Position numbers and translations under genes: made by a program | Shown: positions 8,750-17,742 of the stretch, piece by piece | Numbering within the stretch: position 1 is the stretch's first letter | Layout of the letters: each line of letters opens with the position of its first letter | Assembly: GCF_014196495.1 (NCBI RefSeq) | Contig: NZ_JACIDT010000004.1 | Location: 1-64,000, forward strand | Origin: Sphingobium jiangsuense | GTDB taxonomy: Bacteria; Pseudomonadota; Alphaproteobacteria; Sphingomonadales; Sphingomonadaceae | Length of the DNA: 64,000 nucleotides | Direction: 5' to 3' | Notes under the pieces: generated by a model | Told to the model about the DNA's origin: nothing | Databases searched by the model: none | Seen by the model: the letters and a program-made list of their open reading frames with translations, nothing else

Positions 8750-9940
8750 TCATCCCTGCCAGCGCAGCACGCCGAAATTGGCCAGCATGGCGATGACGAC
8801 CACCGGCACGATCAGCACCATCAACAGGGCGGGCGACACGCCGACCGACAGCACCGCGCCAGCGACCACCGGCCCCGTCACCGATCCGACCCGGCCGACG
8901 GCGATCGCCGCGCCGGTTCCGGTCGCGCGCACTTCTGTGGGATAGAGGCGTGGGCCTGATGCATAAAGAACCGACTGGGCGGTCAGCAGGCCCGCCCCCA
9001 GCATTGACGCGGCCACCAGCACCAGCAGGGTCAAGGGCGGCATCCATGCGGTCGTCAGCAACCCGGCGATGATCAGCAGATAGGCGCCCATCGCCGTCCT
9101 GATCTGGTGCCGCCCCGACAATAGCGGAGACAGCAGGATCAGCGCCAGCGCGCCGGAAATATTGACGACCGCCTGAAAGAAGCCGATCTGCCCCTTGCTC
9201 AACCCTTTTTGCGCAAGCAGCATCGGCGTCCAGTTCAGCATCAGGTAAAATACCAGCATGGCCGCAAGGAAAGCGCACCAGAGCAGCAGCGTAGGGGCCC
9301 AGCGTCCGCGCAGGAAGGAGTCGCGGGCGGCCACCTGTTCCGGGTTCTCCGGCTTGCCAGAGGAAAGGGAGGAAGCCCCATCCGCCTTCAGGCCCAGCGC
9401 CAGCAGCGGCAGCACGAGCAGCGGCAGCAGTCCTCCCCACAGGAAGATCGTCTGCCATCTGTCGGCCAGAATGGAGGACATTCCGGCGATCGCCCCGCCG
9501 ATCGGCGTGCCCGCGTACATCAGCGCCACCGCCCGCGTCGCGCTGCGCGGATTGCTCTCCGCCGCCAGCGTGATGAGCACCGGCAGCGCCGCCCCCATCC
9601 CCAGCCCGGTCAGCAGGCGCATCAGGATCAGCATGGAAAGGGACGCGGACCAGGCGGTCGCGAGCGAGAAGATGCCGAACAGCGCCACCGAGAGGAGAAG
9701 GACCGCCTTGCGCCCCTTGTGGTCGGCCAGCCAGCCGCCCAGCCACGCCCCGGCCAGCATGCCGACCGTGCTGGCGCTGAAGAACAGGCCCAGCGCATCG
9801 GCGGGCAGGCGCAGCGCCCGCGACAGGCCCGGTGCGGCGACCCCCGCCGCCTGAATGTCATATCCTTCCAGCAGGGCGACGAGGAAGCACAGCCCGACCG
9901 TCAGGCGCGGCCGGCTCCTCTTTGCGGATTGATCTTCCAT
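8750..9940 (-). CDS. MFS transporter, aromatic acid:H+ symporter (AAHS) type
   Basis: A 396-residue 12-helix permease with the AAHS signature LEGYDIQAAGVAAP in helix 1 and the MFS loop 2-3 motif GGWLADHKGRKAV. The family (PcaK, MhpT, BenK and relatives) imports benzoate-, hydroxybenzoate- or phenylpropionate-like acids across the inner membrane. It is convergent with the glycosidase gene (13 bases apart) and divergent from the carboxylesterase, so aglycone acids released by those enzymes are a reasonable guess for substrate. Confidence 0.88.
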   Translation of the reverse strand: MEDQSAKRSRPRLTVGLCFLVALLEGYDIQAAGVAAPGLSRALRLPADALGLFFSASTVGMLAGAWLGGWLADHKGRKAVLLLSVALFGIFSLATAWSASLSMLILMRLLTGLGMGAALPVLITLAAESNPRSATRAVALMYAGTPIGGAIAGMSSILADRWQTIFLWGGLLPLLVLPLLALGLKADGASSLSSGKPENPEQVAARDSFLRGRWAPTLLLWCAFLAAMLVFYLMLNWTPMLLAQKGLSKGQIGFFQAVVNISGALALILLSPLLSGRHQIRTAMGAYLLIIAGLLTTAWMPPLTLLVLVAASMLGAGLLTAQSVLYASGPRLYPTEVRATGTGAAIAVGRVGSVTGPVVAGAVLSVGVSPALLMVLIVPVVVIAMLANFGVLRWQG

Positions 9941-10147
9941 CGCTGTTTCCCTCCCTCTCCCGAACCGGCGGCCATCTTGCCTGATGGCTCTTGCCCTGTC
10001 CTATCGTCCCGGCGCAGCGGGGCATGAATGAGGGCGAACTCCCGCCATCATCGCCAGCGAACGCGGCCCCTCGCCCCTTGTCCGCCGCCGGATGCTCCGG
10101 CAACGCTGCGCCGGGCATGCCATCGGCAAAAGGATGGAATCGGGAAA

Positions 10148-11752
10148 ATGGCGGATATAGTCTGGCGGCGCAGGGATGTGCTGAACGGTCTGGGAGGATG
10201 CGCGATCATCATGGGTGTCGGACAGGAAGCGACGGCGGCGGCGATCGATCCGGTGGTGGACACCTCCGGCGGCAGGGTCCGGGGCCGCAGGGAGGGCGGC
10301 TGCCTCGCTTTTCGCGGCATCCGCTACGCGGTCGCCGACCGGTTCGAGGCCCCACGCCTGCCCGCGCCGGTGGCGGGCGTCGCCGACGCGGCCGCCTATG
10401 GCGCCATCGCGCCGCAGAGCAATCCGGCCCCGTCCGGCCCGCCGCCTGTCATCCTGGCGCATCTGCCGCGCCCGGCGGACGCCCCGCCACCGCCTGCCGC
10501 CGAGGAAAGCGAGGATTGCCTGTTCCTCAACATCTGGACCAGCTCCCTCGACCGGAGCGCGAAACGCCCGGTCATGCTCTGGCTGCATGGCGGGTTCTTC
10601 TATGGTGGCTCCGGCGCGAGCGGCGACGGCAGCCGCCTCGCCGCGCGCGGCGATGTGGTGACGATCAGCATCAACCACCGGCTCAACGCCTTCGGCTATA
10701 CCCATCTCGCCGATCTGGCGGGGCGGGATTTCGCCCATAGCGGCAATCTTGGGATGCTGGACATCGTCGCCGCATTGCAGTGGGTGCGGCAGAATATCGA
10801 GGGATTTGGCGGCGATCCCGATCGCATCATGGTGTTCGGCGAATCGGGCGGCGGCATGAAGACGGCCTGGCTGATGGCCAGTCCCGCCGCGCGCGGGCTG
10901 TTCAGCCGGGCGGGCGTCATGAGCGGCCCCGGCTTGCGGATGATGGAGCGGGACGCCGCGAGCCGCGCCGCCGAGATGCTGCTGGCCGAACTCGCCCTCC
11001 CGCTGAGCCGGATCGACGATCTGCGCCGCGTGCCGGTGCAACGGATGCTCGCCGCCTATCACAAGGTCGCCGCCGCCAACCGCCCGGCGCGCTTCACCGA
11101 GCTGACCGGTTTCGCGCCGGTGATCGACCCCGAACTGCTGCCCCATCATCCCTTCGACCCCGCCGCCCCGGCGCAGGCCGCCGGCCTGCCGCTGCTGATC
11201 GGGTCCAATGCCGACGAGATGAGCTTCTTCATGGGGCTGGACCTCGCGGCGCTGGACATGGACGAGGCGGAAATGGAAAGGCGGCTGACGGCCCGGCACG
11301 GCAATCGCGCGCCGGCTGTCATCGCCCACTATCGCGCGCGCTATCCGCGACTGTCCGCCGCGCGGCGCTATATCCGGGCGATCAGCGACGAGGAGATATT
11401 GCTGCCCACGCTGACGCAGGCGGCGCGCAAGCGGGACGGTGGCGCGGCGCCGGTGTTCGCCTATCATTTCGATTGGGAAAGCCCGGCGCTCGACGGCAGG
11501 CTGGGTGCGACGCATACGCTGGAGGCGCCGCTGCTGTTCGGCCAGCTCGGCTCTCCGCTGGTCGCCAACGGCAGCGGCGCGGAAGCGCTGGCCCGCAGCA
11601 TGGCCGACCATTGGGTCGCGTTCGCCGCATCGGGCGCGCCGGGGGTGGGCTGGTCGGCCTATGGCGAGGGCGGGCAGATGCTTCGCCTGGGCAACAGCAT
11701 CGCGATGCAGGCCGATCCGTTCGAGGCGGAACGGGCGCTCTTTTCCGCATGA
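10148..11752 (+). CDS. Type-B carboxylesterase, exported
   Basis: A 534-residue alpha/beta hydrolase. I place the start at 10148 (MADIVWRRRDVLNGLGG) because it gives a Tat-type signal; an upstream frame opening at 10028 adds 40 low-quality residues. The carboxylesterase/lipase hallmarks are present: EDCLFLNIW, LWLHGGFFYGG (oxyanion hole), and the nucleophile elbow GESGGG with Ser233, a Gly replacing the usual Ala. A His near THTLEAPLLFG is a candidate for the triad. It would cleave esters such as feruloyl or acetyl groups from imported glycosides. Divergent from the AAHS transporter. Confidence 0.85.
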   Translation: MADIVWRRRDVLNGLGGCAIIMGVGQEATAAAIDPVVDTSGGRVRGRREGGCLAFRGIRYAVADRFEAPRLPAPVAGVADAAAYGAIAPQSNPAPSGPPPVILAHLPRPADAPPPPAAEESEDCLFLNIWTSSLDRSAKRPVMLWLHGGFFYGGSGASGDGSRLAARGDVVTISINHRLNAFGYTHLADLAGRDFAHSGNLGMLDIVAALQWVRQNIEGFGGDPDRIMVFGESGGGMKTAWLMASPAARGLFSRAGVMSGPGLRMMERDAASRAAEMLLAELALPLSRIDDLRRVPVQRMLAAYHKVAAANRPARFTELTGFAPVIDPELLPHHPFDPAAPAQAAGLPLLIGSNADEMSFFMGLDLAALDMDEAEMERRLTARHGNRAPAVIAHYRARYPRLSAARRYIRAISDEEILLPTLTQAARKRDGGAAPVFAYHFDWESPALDGRLGATHTLEAPLLFGQLGSPLVANGSGAEALARSMADHWVAFAASGAPGVGWSAYGEGGQMLRLGNSIAMQADPFEAERALFSA

Positions 11753-11819
11753 AGAAAAGGGGGCGGCCGGCCCGCCGCCGTCGCCCCTCGCCCCACTCGC
11801 CCTTCGCCTTATTCCTTGG

Positions 11820-12083
11820 TCAGATATAGAAATGGACGAAGCGGATCTGCGCCTCGTCCCGGCTGGCGAGCGCCGCCATGCCCCTCGCCCCGGCGGGTGG
11901 GCGATAGGCCGTGCCGAGGCCGTTTCCATCGCCATAGGGCTGGTCGAGGAACAGCGCGGTCGCGGTGAAGCCGCGCCCGCCCGCCGTAGCGGTCGTAGCA
12001 GCCATCAGGGGCCATCCCCCCATCGCCGCCGTCGCGCCCATGGCGCCGCATAGCCGTAGCAAAGCCCTGCGCGTCACCCGCAT
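11820..12083 (-). CDS. Small Tat-signal protein, function unknown
   Basis: An 87-residue product starting at 12083 behind a strong GGGAGGAGG. The first 30 residues (VTRRALLRLCGAMGATAAMGG) form a twin-arginine-like signal; the mature part is only about 55 residues and ends AQIRFVHFYI. It starts 15 bases after the stop of the carotenoid oxygenase gene on the same strand, so it is co-expressed. I recognise no domain. It may be a small periplasmic accessory protein or the surviving N-terminus of a longer one. Confidence 0.5.
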   Translation of the reverse strand: MRVTRRALLRLCGAMGATAAMGGWPLMAATTATAGGRGFTATALFLDQPYGDGNGLGTAYRPPAGARGMAALASRDEAQIRFVHFYI

Positions 12084-12098
12084 CGCGTCCTCCTCCCG

Positions 12099-13571
12099 TC
12101 AACCGAAATCCAGCGCGCTGTCGGGATACCAGCGGCCATGGACCTGCACATTGGACCGGAACGGCAGGATGACGCGGGCGACGTCGCCTTCCTCCGGCCG
12201 CTGCGCGTCGGCGATCACCAGTTCTGTGCACATGTCCGCATAATTATTGGCGGTGCCGATCAGCCAGCCGTCGCCTTCTTCGGCATCCGGGCGGCGTGGT
12301 ACGAAGGTCACCTCGGCAAGGCTGTGCGTCGGCCCGGCGAAATAGCTGCGCATCGTCCTGTCCTTCATGTCGAACACGCCATAGCAATTGGTGACGCGGC
12401 CGCCGAAATTGCCCGCGCGCTCCGTGTCGAAGGGGCGGGTGCGGTCACCATAGCTGGTATAGGCATAGCGCATGTCGCGCCCCATGAAGCGCTCGTCGAT
12501 GCGGCCCAGATCGACCACCGGCAGGTCGGGATATAAAATCTCCTCGACATAGCCGTCGTCGCGGGAATTGAGGTCGAAGGTGATGCGGCGGATCAGCGCC
12601 TGGCTCTTCTTCGGGTCCCATTTCGATCCGTCCGCATAGGGAAAGAAAGGGAAGGGATTGGTGTCGAAGATCGGCGCTTCCAATATGACCTTGTCGCCTT
12701 CCGTCCGTGCGTTGAAGGTGTGGACGATGCCGCGTTCCGGCCCCCGGAACCAGCGGATGTCGCGCGCCTCGCCGTCGCGCGGCAGGATGCCGAACATCGT
12801 CGGGGCGTTGCGGTCCCAGGTCCAGTGGATCTTGCCCTGCTTCAGGCGCTCCAGGCTGGTGGTGTAGCCGAACACCGGGAAGATCACATGCTTGCGGGTG
12901 ATCGCCCAGTCGTGGATCATGCTGACATAGGGCACCTTCAGCTTTACCTCGCGGCTGACCTGCCCGGCCTTGTCGATGACGTAGAAGAACAGGTCGTCGC
13001 TCGCGAGGCCCGTCGCCTCGAAGCCGAAGGTCAGCAATTCGCCGGTTTCCGGGTCGATCTTGGGATGGGCGGTGAAGGTCTGGCTGCTGTACTTGCCGCC
13101 GAAGTCCCATGGCCCCAGCGTTTCCAGCGTGACCGGATCCATGCGATAAGGCCGCGAATCCTCCTTCAGCGCGAACAGCATCCCGGCATGGGCCTCCACC
13201 GCCGTGTTGATGACGGTGTTGAGATAGGGCCGGTCGACATTGCGCACCGAGGGGTCGCAATCATAAGGGTTGCGATAATAGCCGTAGAGCTGCCGCCCCG
13301 CCTTGGCGTTGTTGAGGAAACGCGGCGTCCTGACCCAGCGGCCCTTGTAATCCACTCGCCCGTCGCGGAAGCGGAAGCGGCTGATATAGCCGTCCTGGTT
13401 GAAGATGGAGTCGTCGGCATGCCTGGCCGGATAGGCCCAGTCCCCGCCTACGCGCACGAACGCGCCGTTCAGGCCCTGCGGTATCGTACCGACGACCTCG
13501 CAATCATAGACATCTGCTTCGAAACGCTGCGGTGCGAAAAACCCTCTCGCCATGGGCGTGCTGTTGACCAT
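12099..13571 (-). CDS. Carotenoid oxygenase family protein (lignostilbene dioxygenase-like)
   Basis: A 490-residue seven-bladed-propeller dioxygenase of the RPE65/lignostilbene family, counted from ATG 13571 (MVNSTPMARGFF). All four iron-binding histidines can be placed: H169 (FTAHPKID), H220 (SMIHDW), H284 (GIVHTFN) and H478 (VQVHGRWYPD). Family members split a C=C bond of stilbenes or carotenoids into two aldehydes. No signal peptide is seen, so it is cytoplasmic. In a phenolic catabolic setting, and in sphingomonads, a stilbene substrate is more likely than a carotenoid. It heads a two-gene minus-strand unit. Confidence 0.9.
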   Translation of the reverse strand: MVNSTPMARGFFAPQRFEADVYDCEVVGTIPQGLNGAFVRVGGDWAYPARHADDSIFNQDGYISRFRFRDGRVDYKGRWVRTPRFLNNAKAGRQLYGYYRNPYDCDPSVRNVDRPYLNTVINTAVEAHAGMLFALKEDSRPYRMDPVTLETLGPWDFGGKYSSQTFTAHPKIDPETGELLTFGFEATGLASDDLFFYVIDKAGQVSREVKLKVPYVSMIHDWAITRKHVIFPVFGYTTSLERLKQGKIHWTWDRNAPTMFGILPRDGEARDIRWFRGPERGIVHTFNARTEGDKVILEAPIFDTNPFPFFPYADGSKWDPKKSQALIRRITFDLNSRDDGYVEEILYPDLPVVDLGRIDERFMGRDMRYAYTSYGDRTRPFDTERAGNFGGRVTNCYGVFDMKDRTMRSYFAGPTHSLAEVTFVPRRPDAEEGDGWLIGTANNYADMCTELVIADAQRPEEGDVARVILPFRSNVQVHGRWYPDSALDFG

Positions 13572-13768
13572 TATCGTATCCCGGATTCCTGACAGTCGGG
13601 CCGACCCGGCGACCCTCATCCTTCTTGTCGCGCAACCGGCGCGCAACCGCTCCGCCATCAGGGAACTGGGGCTTTTGCTGGACGGGAACAGCGCGCCTTT
13701 GCATCTGGCCTTCCGGGACGGATTAAACCAGTTTCACCGCATCGAAGAACCGAAGGCGGAGGAAATAT

Positions 13769-14800
13769 ATGAGGAGCAGGATCAGGGGCGCGGCGCTGAC
13801 AGGCATGGCGCTGGCTCTGGCAGGGATTGGAATGATGGGCATCGCCCCGCCCGCCAGCGCTGCGGCGACGGACGCGCGCACGGCGCAGCCATGCGATAGG
13901 GCCTGTCTCAAAGGGTATATGACCCGCTATCTGGAGGCGCTGGCCGCGAAGGACCCGTCGCGCCTGCCCACCTCGCCGCGCACGCGTTTCACCGAGAACG
14001 GCGTGGCGATCCCGCTGGGCGAGGCGCTCTGGTACACCATCACCGCGCTCGGCTCCTACCGGTCCGACTATGTGGATACGGGGGCGGGGCAGATCGCCTC
14101 GGTCGTCACCTTTGTCGAAAACGACAAGCCCGGCATCATGTCCGTGCGGTTGCGGGTGGAGGGCGGTGTCCTCACCGAGATCGAGACGGTGCTCAATCGC
14201 AACAACAAGAACGCGGCGGCGATGCTGCCGCCCGACCCGATCTGGGAGGAAATCGAACCGGCGTCCTCGCGTCTCAGCCGGGAAGAGTTGGCGCGGGGCG
14301 CGGAAGGCTATATGAAGGCCGTCGCGGAAAATGACAGCCGCCATGTCCGCTTCAACGAGAAAAGCTGCATCCGCTTCGAAAATTCCTCGGTCATGGCGCT
14401 CGCCCCCGGCGATACGCCGCCCGGACCGACGCCCAGCAACGACGGCACCGACAACTGGCTCAACATCATCGCCGACACGCTGCGCATCGGCTGCGGCCCG
14501 CAGATCGACACCGGCGTCTACAGCTTCATCACCAGCTACAACAATGCCCGCTTCCCGGTGATCGACGAGGAGCGGCAGGTGGTGTTCGCCCAGTTCAATT
14601 TCCGCCGCGCCGGGAAAATCCAGGGCATCGACTATAAGGGGAAGCATTATTCCTATTTCTACGGCATGCAGTTTCCCAACGAAAATCTGCTGGGTGAGGC
14701 GTTCAAGTTCCGCGACGGCGGCATAACGCGGGTGCAGGGCGTGTTTCTCAACGGCAATGTCTACAAGACCGGCACCGGCTGGGACGTGGAGAAGAACTGA
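13769..14800 (+). CDS. Exported protein, tandem paralogue 1, function unknown
   Basis: A 343-residue protein with a signal peptide ending PASA and start supported by GGAGGAAATAT. Shortly after cleavage comes CDRACLKGYMTRYLEALAAKDP, then RFTENGV and a W-Y-T-I block, matched position by position in the next gene (CDKACL, RFVENNV, WDTVT). A second half (EELARGAEGYMKAVAENDSRHVRF) repeats the pattern, so the protein seems to have two NTF2-like halves. The paired cysteines could form a disulphide. It may bind or process a small ligand in the periplasm; I can name no reaction. Confidence 0.75.
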   Translation: MRSRIRGAALTGMALALAGIGMMGIAPPASAAATDARTAQPCDRACLKGYMTRYLEALAAKDPSRLPTSPRTRFTENGVAIPLGEALWYTITALGSYRSDYVDTGAGQIASVVTFVENDKPGIMSVRLRVEGGVLTEIETVLNRNNKNAAAMLPPDPIWEEIEPASSRLSREELARGAEGYMKAVAENDSRHVRFNEKSCIRFENSSVMALAPGDTPPGPTPSNDGTDNWLNIIADTLRIGCGPQIDTGVYSFITSYNNARFPVIDEERQVVFAQFNFRRAGKIQGIDYKGKHYSYFYGMQFPNENLLGEAFKFRDGGITRVQGVFLNGNVYKTGTGWDVEKN

Positions 14801-14801
14801 G

Positions 14802-15827
14802 ATGCGCGGCCTTTCTTTGATGGTCATCGGTGGCCTTTCGCTGGCAGCGGCGGGAACGCCCTTGTCGGCCTCGGCGCGGGGATGCGACAAGGCATGCCTC
14901 GAAACCACGGCGGCGCAATATCGCGCCGCCTATCTGGCGCACGATCCCGGCAAGGCGCCGCTCGACCGCAAGGTGCGCTTCGTCGAGAATAATGTGGAGC
15001 TGCGCCTGCCGGACGGCACCTGGGATACGGTAACACAGGAAATCGGCCCCGCCCTCACCCTGTCCGACCCGCGCACCGGGAATGTCGCGGTGTTCACCTC
15101 GATCATGCAGAACGACGTGCCGGGCTTCCTCGCCATTCGCCTGAAGGTGAAGAACCGCCGGATAACCGAGGTCGAGCATATCATATCCACGAGGCGGAAC
15201 CTTTCCGCTCCGCCCACGCCGATCGGCGACGTGCACGGTTTCACCCATGATCCCGACATAGCGCGGCCGATCCCGCCTGCCGAGCGCAACAGCCGGGCGG
15301 AACTGATCGCGCAGGCGGACGGCTATTTCTCCACGCTGGAGAATAATGACGGCAGCCTGCGCGGCGGCGTCCGCTTCCTGCCCGACACCACCCGCTTCGA
15401 AAACGGCATGAAATTCCCGGAGGTCGAGAAGGGCTTCCGCCTCGGCCGCTATCATTTCAACGAGCGGGTGCGGGACCGCGACTATTTCCTGGTGGACGAG
15501 GTGCGCGGCGTTGCGATGGCGCGCGCCTATATCGACCATAAGGGGCGGCTGGACGATTACAGGCTGACGGACGGCACGGCCACCCGCTCCATCTTCCGCG
15601 AACCGCAGAGCTGGGGCGTGATGGAATTGTTCAAGGTGCGCAAGGGTATCATCACCGCGATCGAGGCGATCTTCGTGCAGACACCCTATTATATGCGCTC
15701 GCCCTTCACCGTGAAGCCGGACATGCGCCCCGGCGGACTGACCCCGCCGCCTGCACCGCCCCCGCCCACCGTACCGGCGCCCGGCAACCCGGTGTTGAAC
15801 GAGGGCGGGGAGGAAGGCGGCCTTTAG
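14802..15827 (+). CDS. Exported protein, tandem paralogue 2, function unknown
   Basis: Begins at ATG 14802, one base after the stop of its paralogue, with GGAGAAG upstream; 341 residues with a signal peptide ending at SASA. It shares CDKACL, the RFVENNVELRLPDGTWDTVT block and the second-half QADGYFSTLENNDGSLRGGVRF with the previous gene. The C-terminus is proline-rich (PPPAPPPPTVPAP), unlike the neighbour. Tight spacing and shared architecture point to a duplicated pair acting together, possibly with the divergent oxygenase or with a TonB receptor. Confidence 0.75.
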   Translation: MRGLSLMVIGGLSLAAAGTPLSASARGCDKACLETTAAQYRAAYLAHDPGKAPLDRKVRFVENNVELRLPDGTWDTVTQEIGPALTLSDPRTGNVAVFTSIMQNDVPGFLAIRLKVKNRRITEVEHIISTRRNLSAPPTPIGDVHGFTHDPDIARPIPPAERNSRAELIAQADGYFSTLENNDGSLRGGVRFLPDTTRFENGMKFPEVEKGFRLGRYHFNERVRDRDYFLVDEVRGVAMARAYIDHKGRLDDYRLTDGTATRSIFREPQSWGVMELFKVRKGIITAIEAIFVQTPYYMRSPFTVKPDMRPGGLTPPPAPPPPTVPAPGNPVLNEGGEEGGL

Positions 15828-15840
15828 GGGCCGCCTTTAT
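15814..15840 (+). terminator. Rho-independent terminator overlapping a stop codon
   Basis: Stem AAGGCGGCC (15814-15822) and GGCCGCCTT (15829-15837) with a TTTAGG loop, followed by TTATTT. The TAG stop of the preceding gene lies in the loop. Confidence 0.75.
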
Positions 15841-16245
15841 TTGGGCGGTTGGATAGGAGCGCTGGAGGCCGGGCTGGGGTGGAGAACGGACCTCCGCCCT
15901 TACCGTCCCCCAGCGCAGGCCGGTCGTAAGCGATGTCGCGCGCTACCTCCTGAGATGCCAGCCTTCGCTGGCATGACGCGATAGGGATGGCGGGTTAGGG
16001 TGGGAAGCGGAGATCAAGCGTTGGAACGATGAGTTCACGCGGAGGCGCGGAGACGCGAAGAAGATTATCGCGAAGCATTGCTGCTCATGCTGGCAACTGG
16101 AACCAAGGTGGCATGGAGGCAAAGAGCCTGCGGCGCGATCCCTCTCCGCGTCTCCGTGTGCTCACCATCTGCTTGGCTGGCCATGTCAGCTATCAGCCGA
16201 AAACAGTCGTCCACCCCGACCCGCCTGCCATCGGCCGCAACCCGT
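15828..16245. other. Intergenic stretch with hairpins and a dispersed repeat, no gene
   Basis: About 420 bases without a credible gene. It holds the terminator, a perfect hairpin ATGCCAGC/GCTGGCAT (15955-15974, CTTC loop) and the dispersed repeat copy at 16034. Open frames across the repeat translate to Arg-rich RGGAETRRR peptides, a sign of repeat DNA rather than protein. Confidence 0.7.
16034..16163 (+). repeat. Dispersed palindromic repeat, copy 1
   Basis: Begins TTCACGCGGAGGCGCGGAGA, contains GCAAAGAGCCTGCGGC followed by TCCCTCTCCGCGTCTCCG and ends in a degenerate inverted copy of its start. The reverse complement of 57706-57830 carries the same blocks in the same order, so it is a roughly 125-130 bp non-coding mobile-like (MITE or REP type) element. 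Confidence 0.75.
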
Positions 16246-17742
16246 TCAGCCCGTCAACCCCGCGACGTCGTCGATCCGGTCGAGCGTCCACAGCCGGTCC
16301 GCCAGCCGCCGCGCCTCCGCTTCGGTCAGCCGCAGCCGCGCATTGGCGAGGAACTTCGCTTCCAGTTCCCGATCGCTCAGCCGATGCTCCGGCAGGCTGC
16401 CAACGCCGCGGGGGAACAGCGCCTCCTCGGTCAACACGCGGCCGTCCTTCATCCTGACCGTTACCCGCGCGATATAGGACCGGCGGTCCTGCTTCTTCGC
16501 CGCCGTCGCATCCGGGTGCACGCCCCAGCGGATGCGCGCCATCGTCGCCCGGATCGCCGGGTCCCGGAGGAACCGCGCGTCATAGGCATGGGCGTCGAGC
16601 GGAATGCCGTGCGCGGCGAGGGCGACGACATAGGGTGTCGAGAATTGCCCGTCCTCCTGCGTGCGGACGTTGAGCGGGTCGGGGTTGGCGACGAAGGGGA
16701 CGCCCAGCGTCTCGATCGCCTCGATATCCTGCGGGGCAACGCGGTGGCGGGCGACCAGCCGCTGCATGCAGTCGATCTGGCTATGGGTGAAGCGGCAGGC
16801 GGCGTGGGGCTTGTAGTCGATCGACAGGATGCGCCAGCTCTCGCCATAGCCCGACATTGCCACCTCCGGCTTCCACCCCGCCCAGCCGTAGAATTGCGGG
16901 AAGGCAGCCGGACCGTCGAAGATCGCAGGATTGGCGGTGAAGCCCTGCCCCGCGAGCAACGCGGCCGTCACCGCGCCCTGGCAGATCCAGCCGACCGGTG
17001 TATATTTGACATGCGTCTTGGGCGAGAGGGTTTCCCAGTTGTGGCTGCCCTGCGGCGGGCAATAATAGCCCGCAAGGCCGATGGCATGGCTCATCCGGTC
17101 CGGGTCGAACCCCAGCATCGCGCCGATGGCGGCGGCGGCGGCAATGATCCCCTCATGGTTGATGCCGAATATATCGGGCGTTTCCCCCGTTTCGATCAGG
17201 GAGGAGATCATCTGGCTCGACGCTGCGCTCAGCCGCACGGCGATTTCATGGGCGACGACGATCCCGGTTATCAGCGCCCGCCCGGAAAGCCTTTCGCGTT
17301 CCGCCACCGCCATCAGCGCGGGCAGGGTGACGGGCGGCACATGCGGTATCGCATCATGATCGAGCGCGTTCATCAACTCCGCATTGGCGAAGGCGGCGGC
17401 GGGCGCGGGAAGACGGTCGCCGGTTCCCAGTAGCGCGGCCTCCCCCTGGCCGCCCAGGCCCTGCATCGCGCCGGCCGCGATGCGGCCCTTGTCGCTGTTC
17501 CACCCCGCGATCGCGCAGCCCAGCGCGTCGAGCAGATAGCGCCGCGCCTCATGCACCACGGCGGCGGGCAGATCCTCATAGCGCAGCTGCCGCGCCCAGT
17601 CGGCGATGGCGGCGGTCACGCCCCCCGGCGCCGGACGCGCGCCGGGGCGGGCGGCGTCATCCGCCGTCCGCCCCGCCACCCCGCCCGGCCAGAGCAGGGG
17701 AAGTGTTCCGGCCAATGCGAGCAGCATCCGCCGGTCCACCAT
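16246..17742 (-). CDS. MmgE/PrpD family protein with signal peptide
   Basis: A 498-residue MmgE/PrpD protein, the family of 2-methylcitrate dehydratase and several isomerases/decarboxylases. After the leader it shows the family N-terminus (AAIADWARQLRYEDLPAAVVHEARRYLLDALGCAIAG in pieces) and NALDHDAIP. The start ATG 17742 shares a base with the upstream TGA stop (TGATG), so translation is coupled to the TonB receptor. Oddly, residues 1-25 (MVDRRMLLALAGTLPLLWPGGVAG) look like an export signal, whereas family members are usually cytoplasmic. A periplasmic lyase or isomerase acting on the receptor's ligand is the simplest inference. Confidence 0.82.
   Translation of the reverse strand: MVDRRMLLALAGTLPLLWPGGVAGRTADDAARPGARPAPGGVTAAIADWARQLRYEDLPAAVVHEARRYLLDALGCAIAGWNSDKGRIAAGAMQGLGGQGEAALLGTGDRLPAPAAAFANAELMNALDHDAIPHVPPVTLPALMAVAERERLSGRALITGIVVAHEIAVRLSAASSQMISSLIETGETPDIFGINHEGIIAAAAAIGAMLGFDPDRMSHAIGLAGYYCPPQGSHNWETLSPKTHVKYTPVGWICQGAVTAALLAGQGFTANPAIFDGPAAFPQFYGWAGWKPEVAMSGYGESWRILSIDYKPHAACRFTHSQIDCMQRLVARHRVAPQDIEAIETLGVPFVANPDPLNVRTQEDGQFSTPYVVALAAHGIPLDAHAYDARFLRDPAIRATMARIRWGVHPDATAAKKQDRRSYIARVTVRMKDGRVLTEEALFPRGVGSLPEHRLSDRELEAKFLANARLRLTEAEARRLADRLWTLDRIDDVAGLTG

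Noticed and set aside
16029-16457. Frame translating to RGGAETRRR-type peptide
   Set aside because: It runs through the dispersed repeat; such peptides recur in repeat DNA and are not real proteins.
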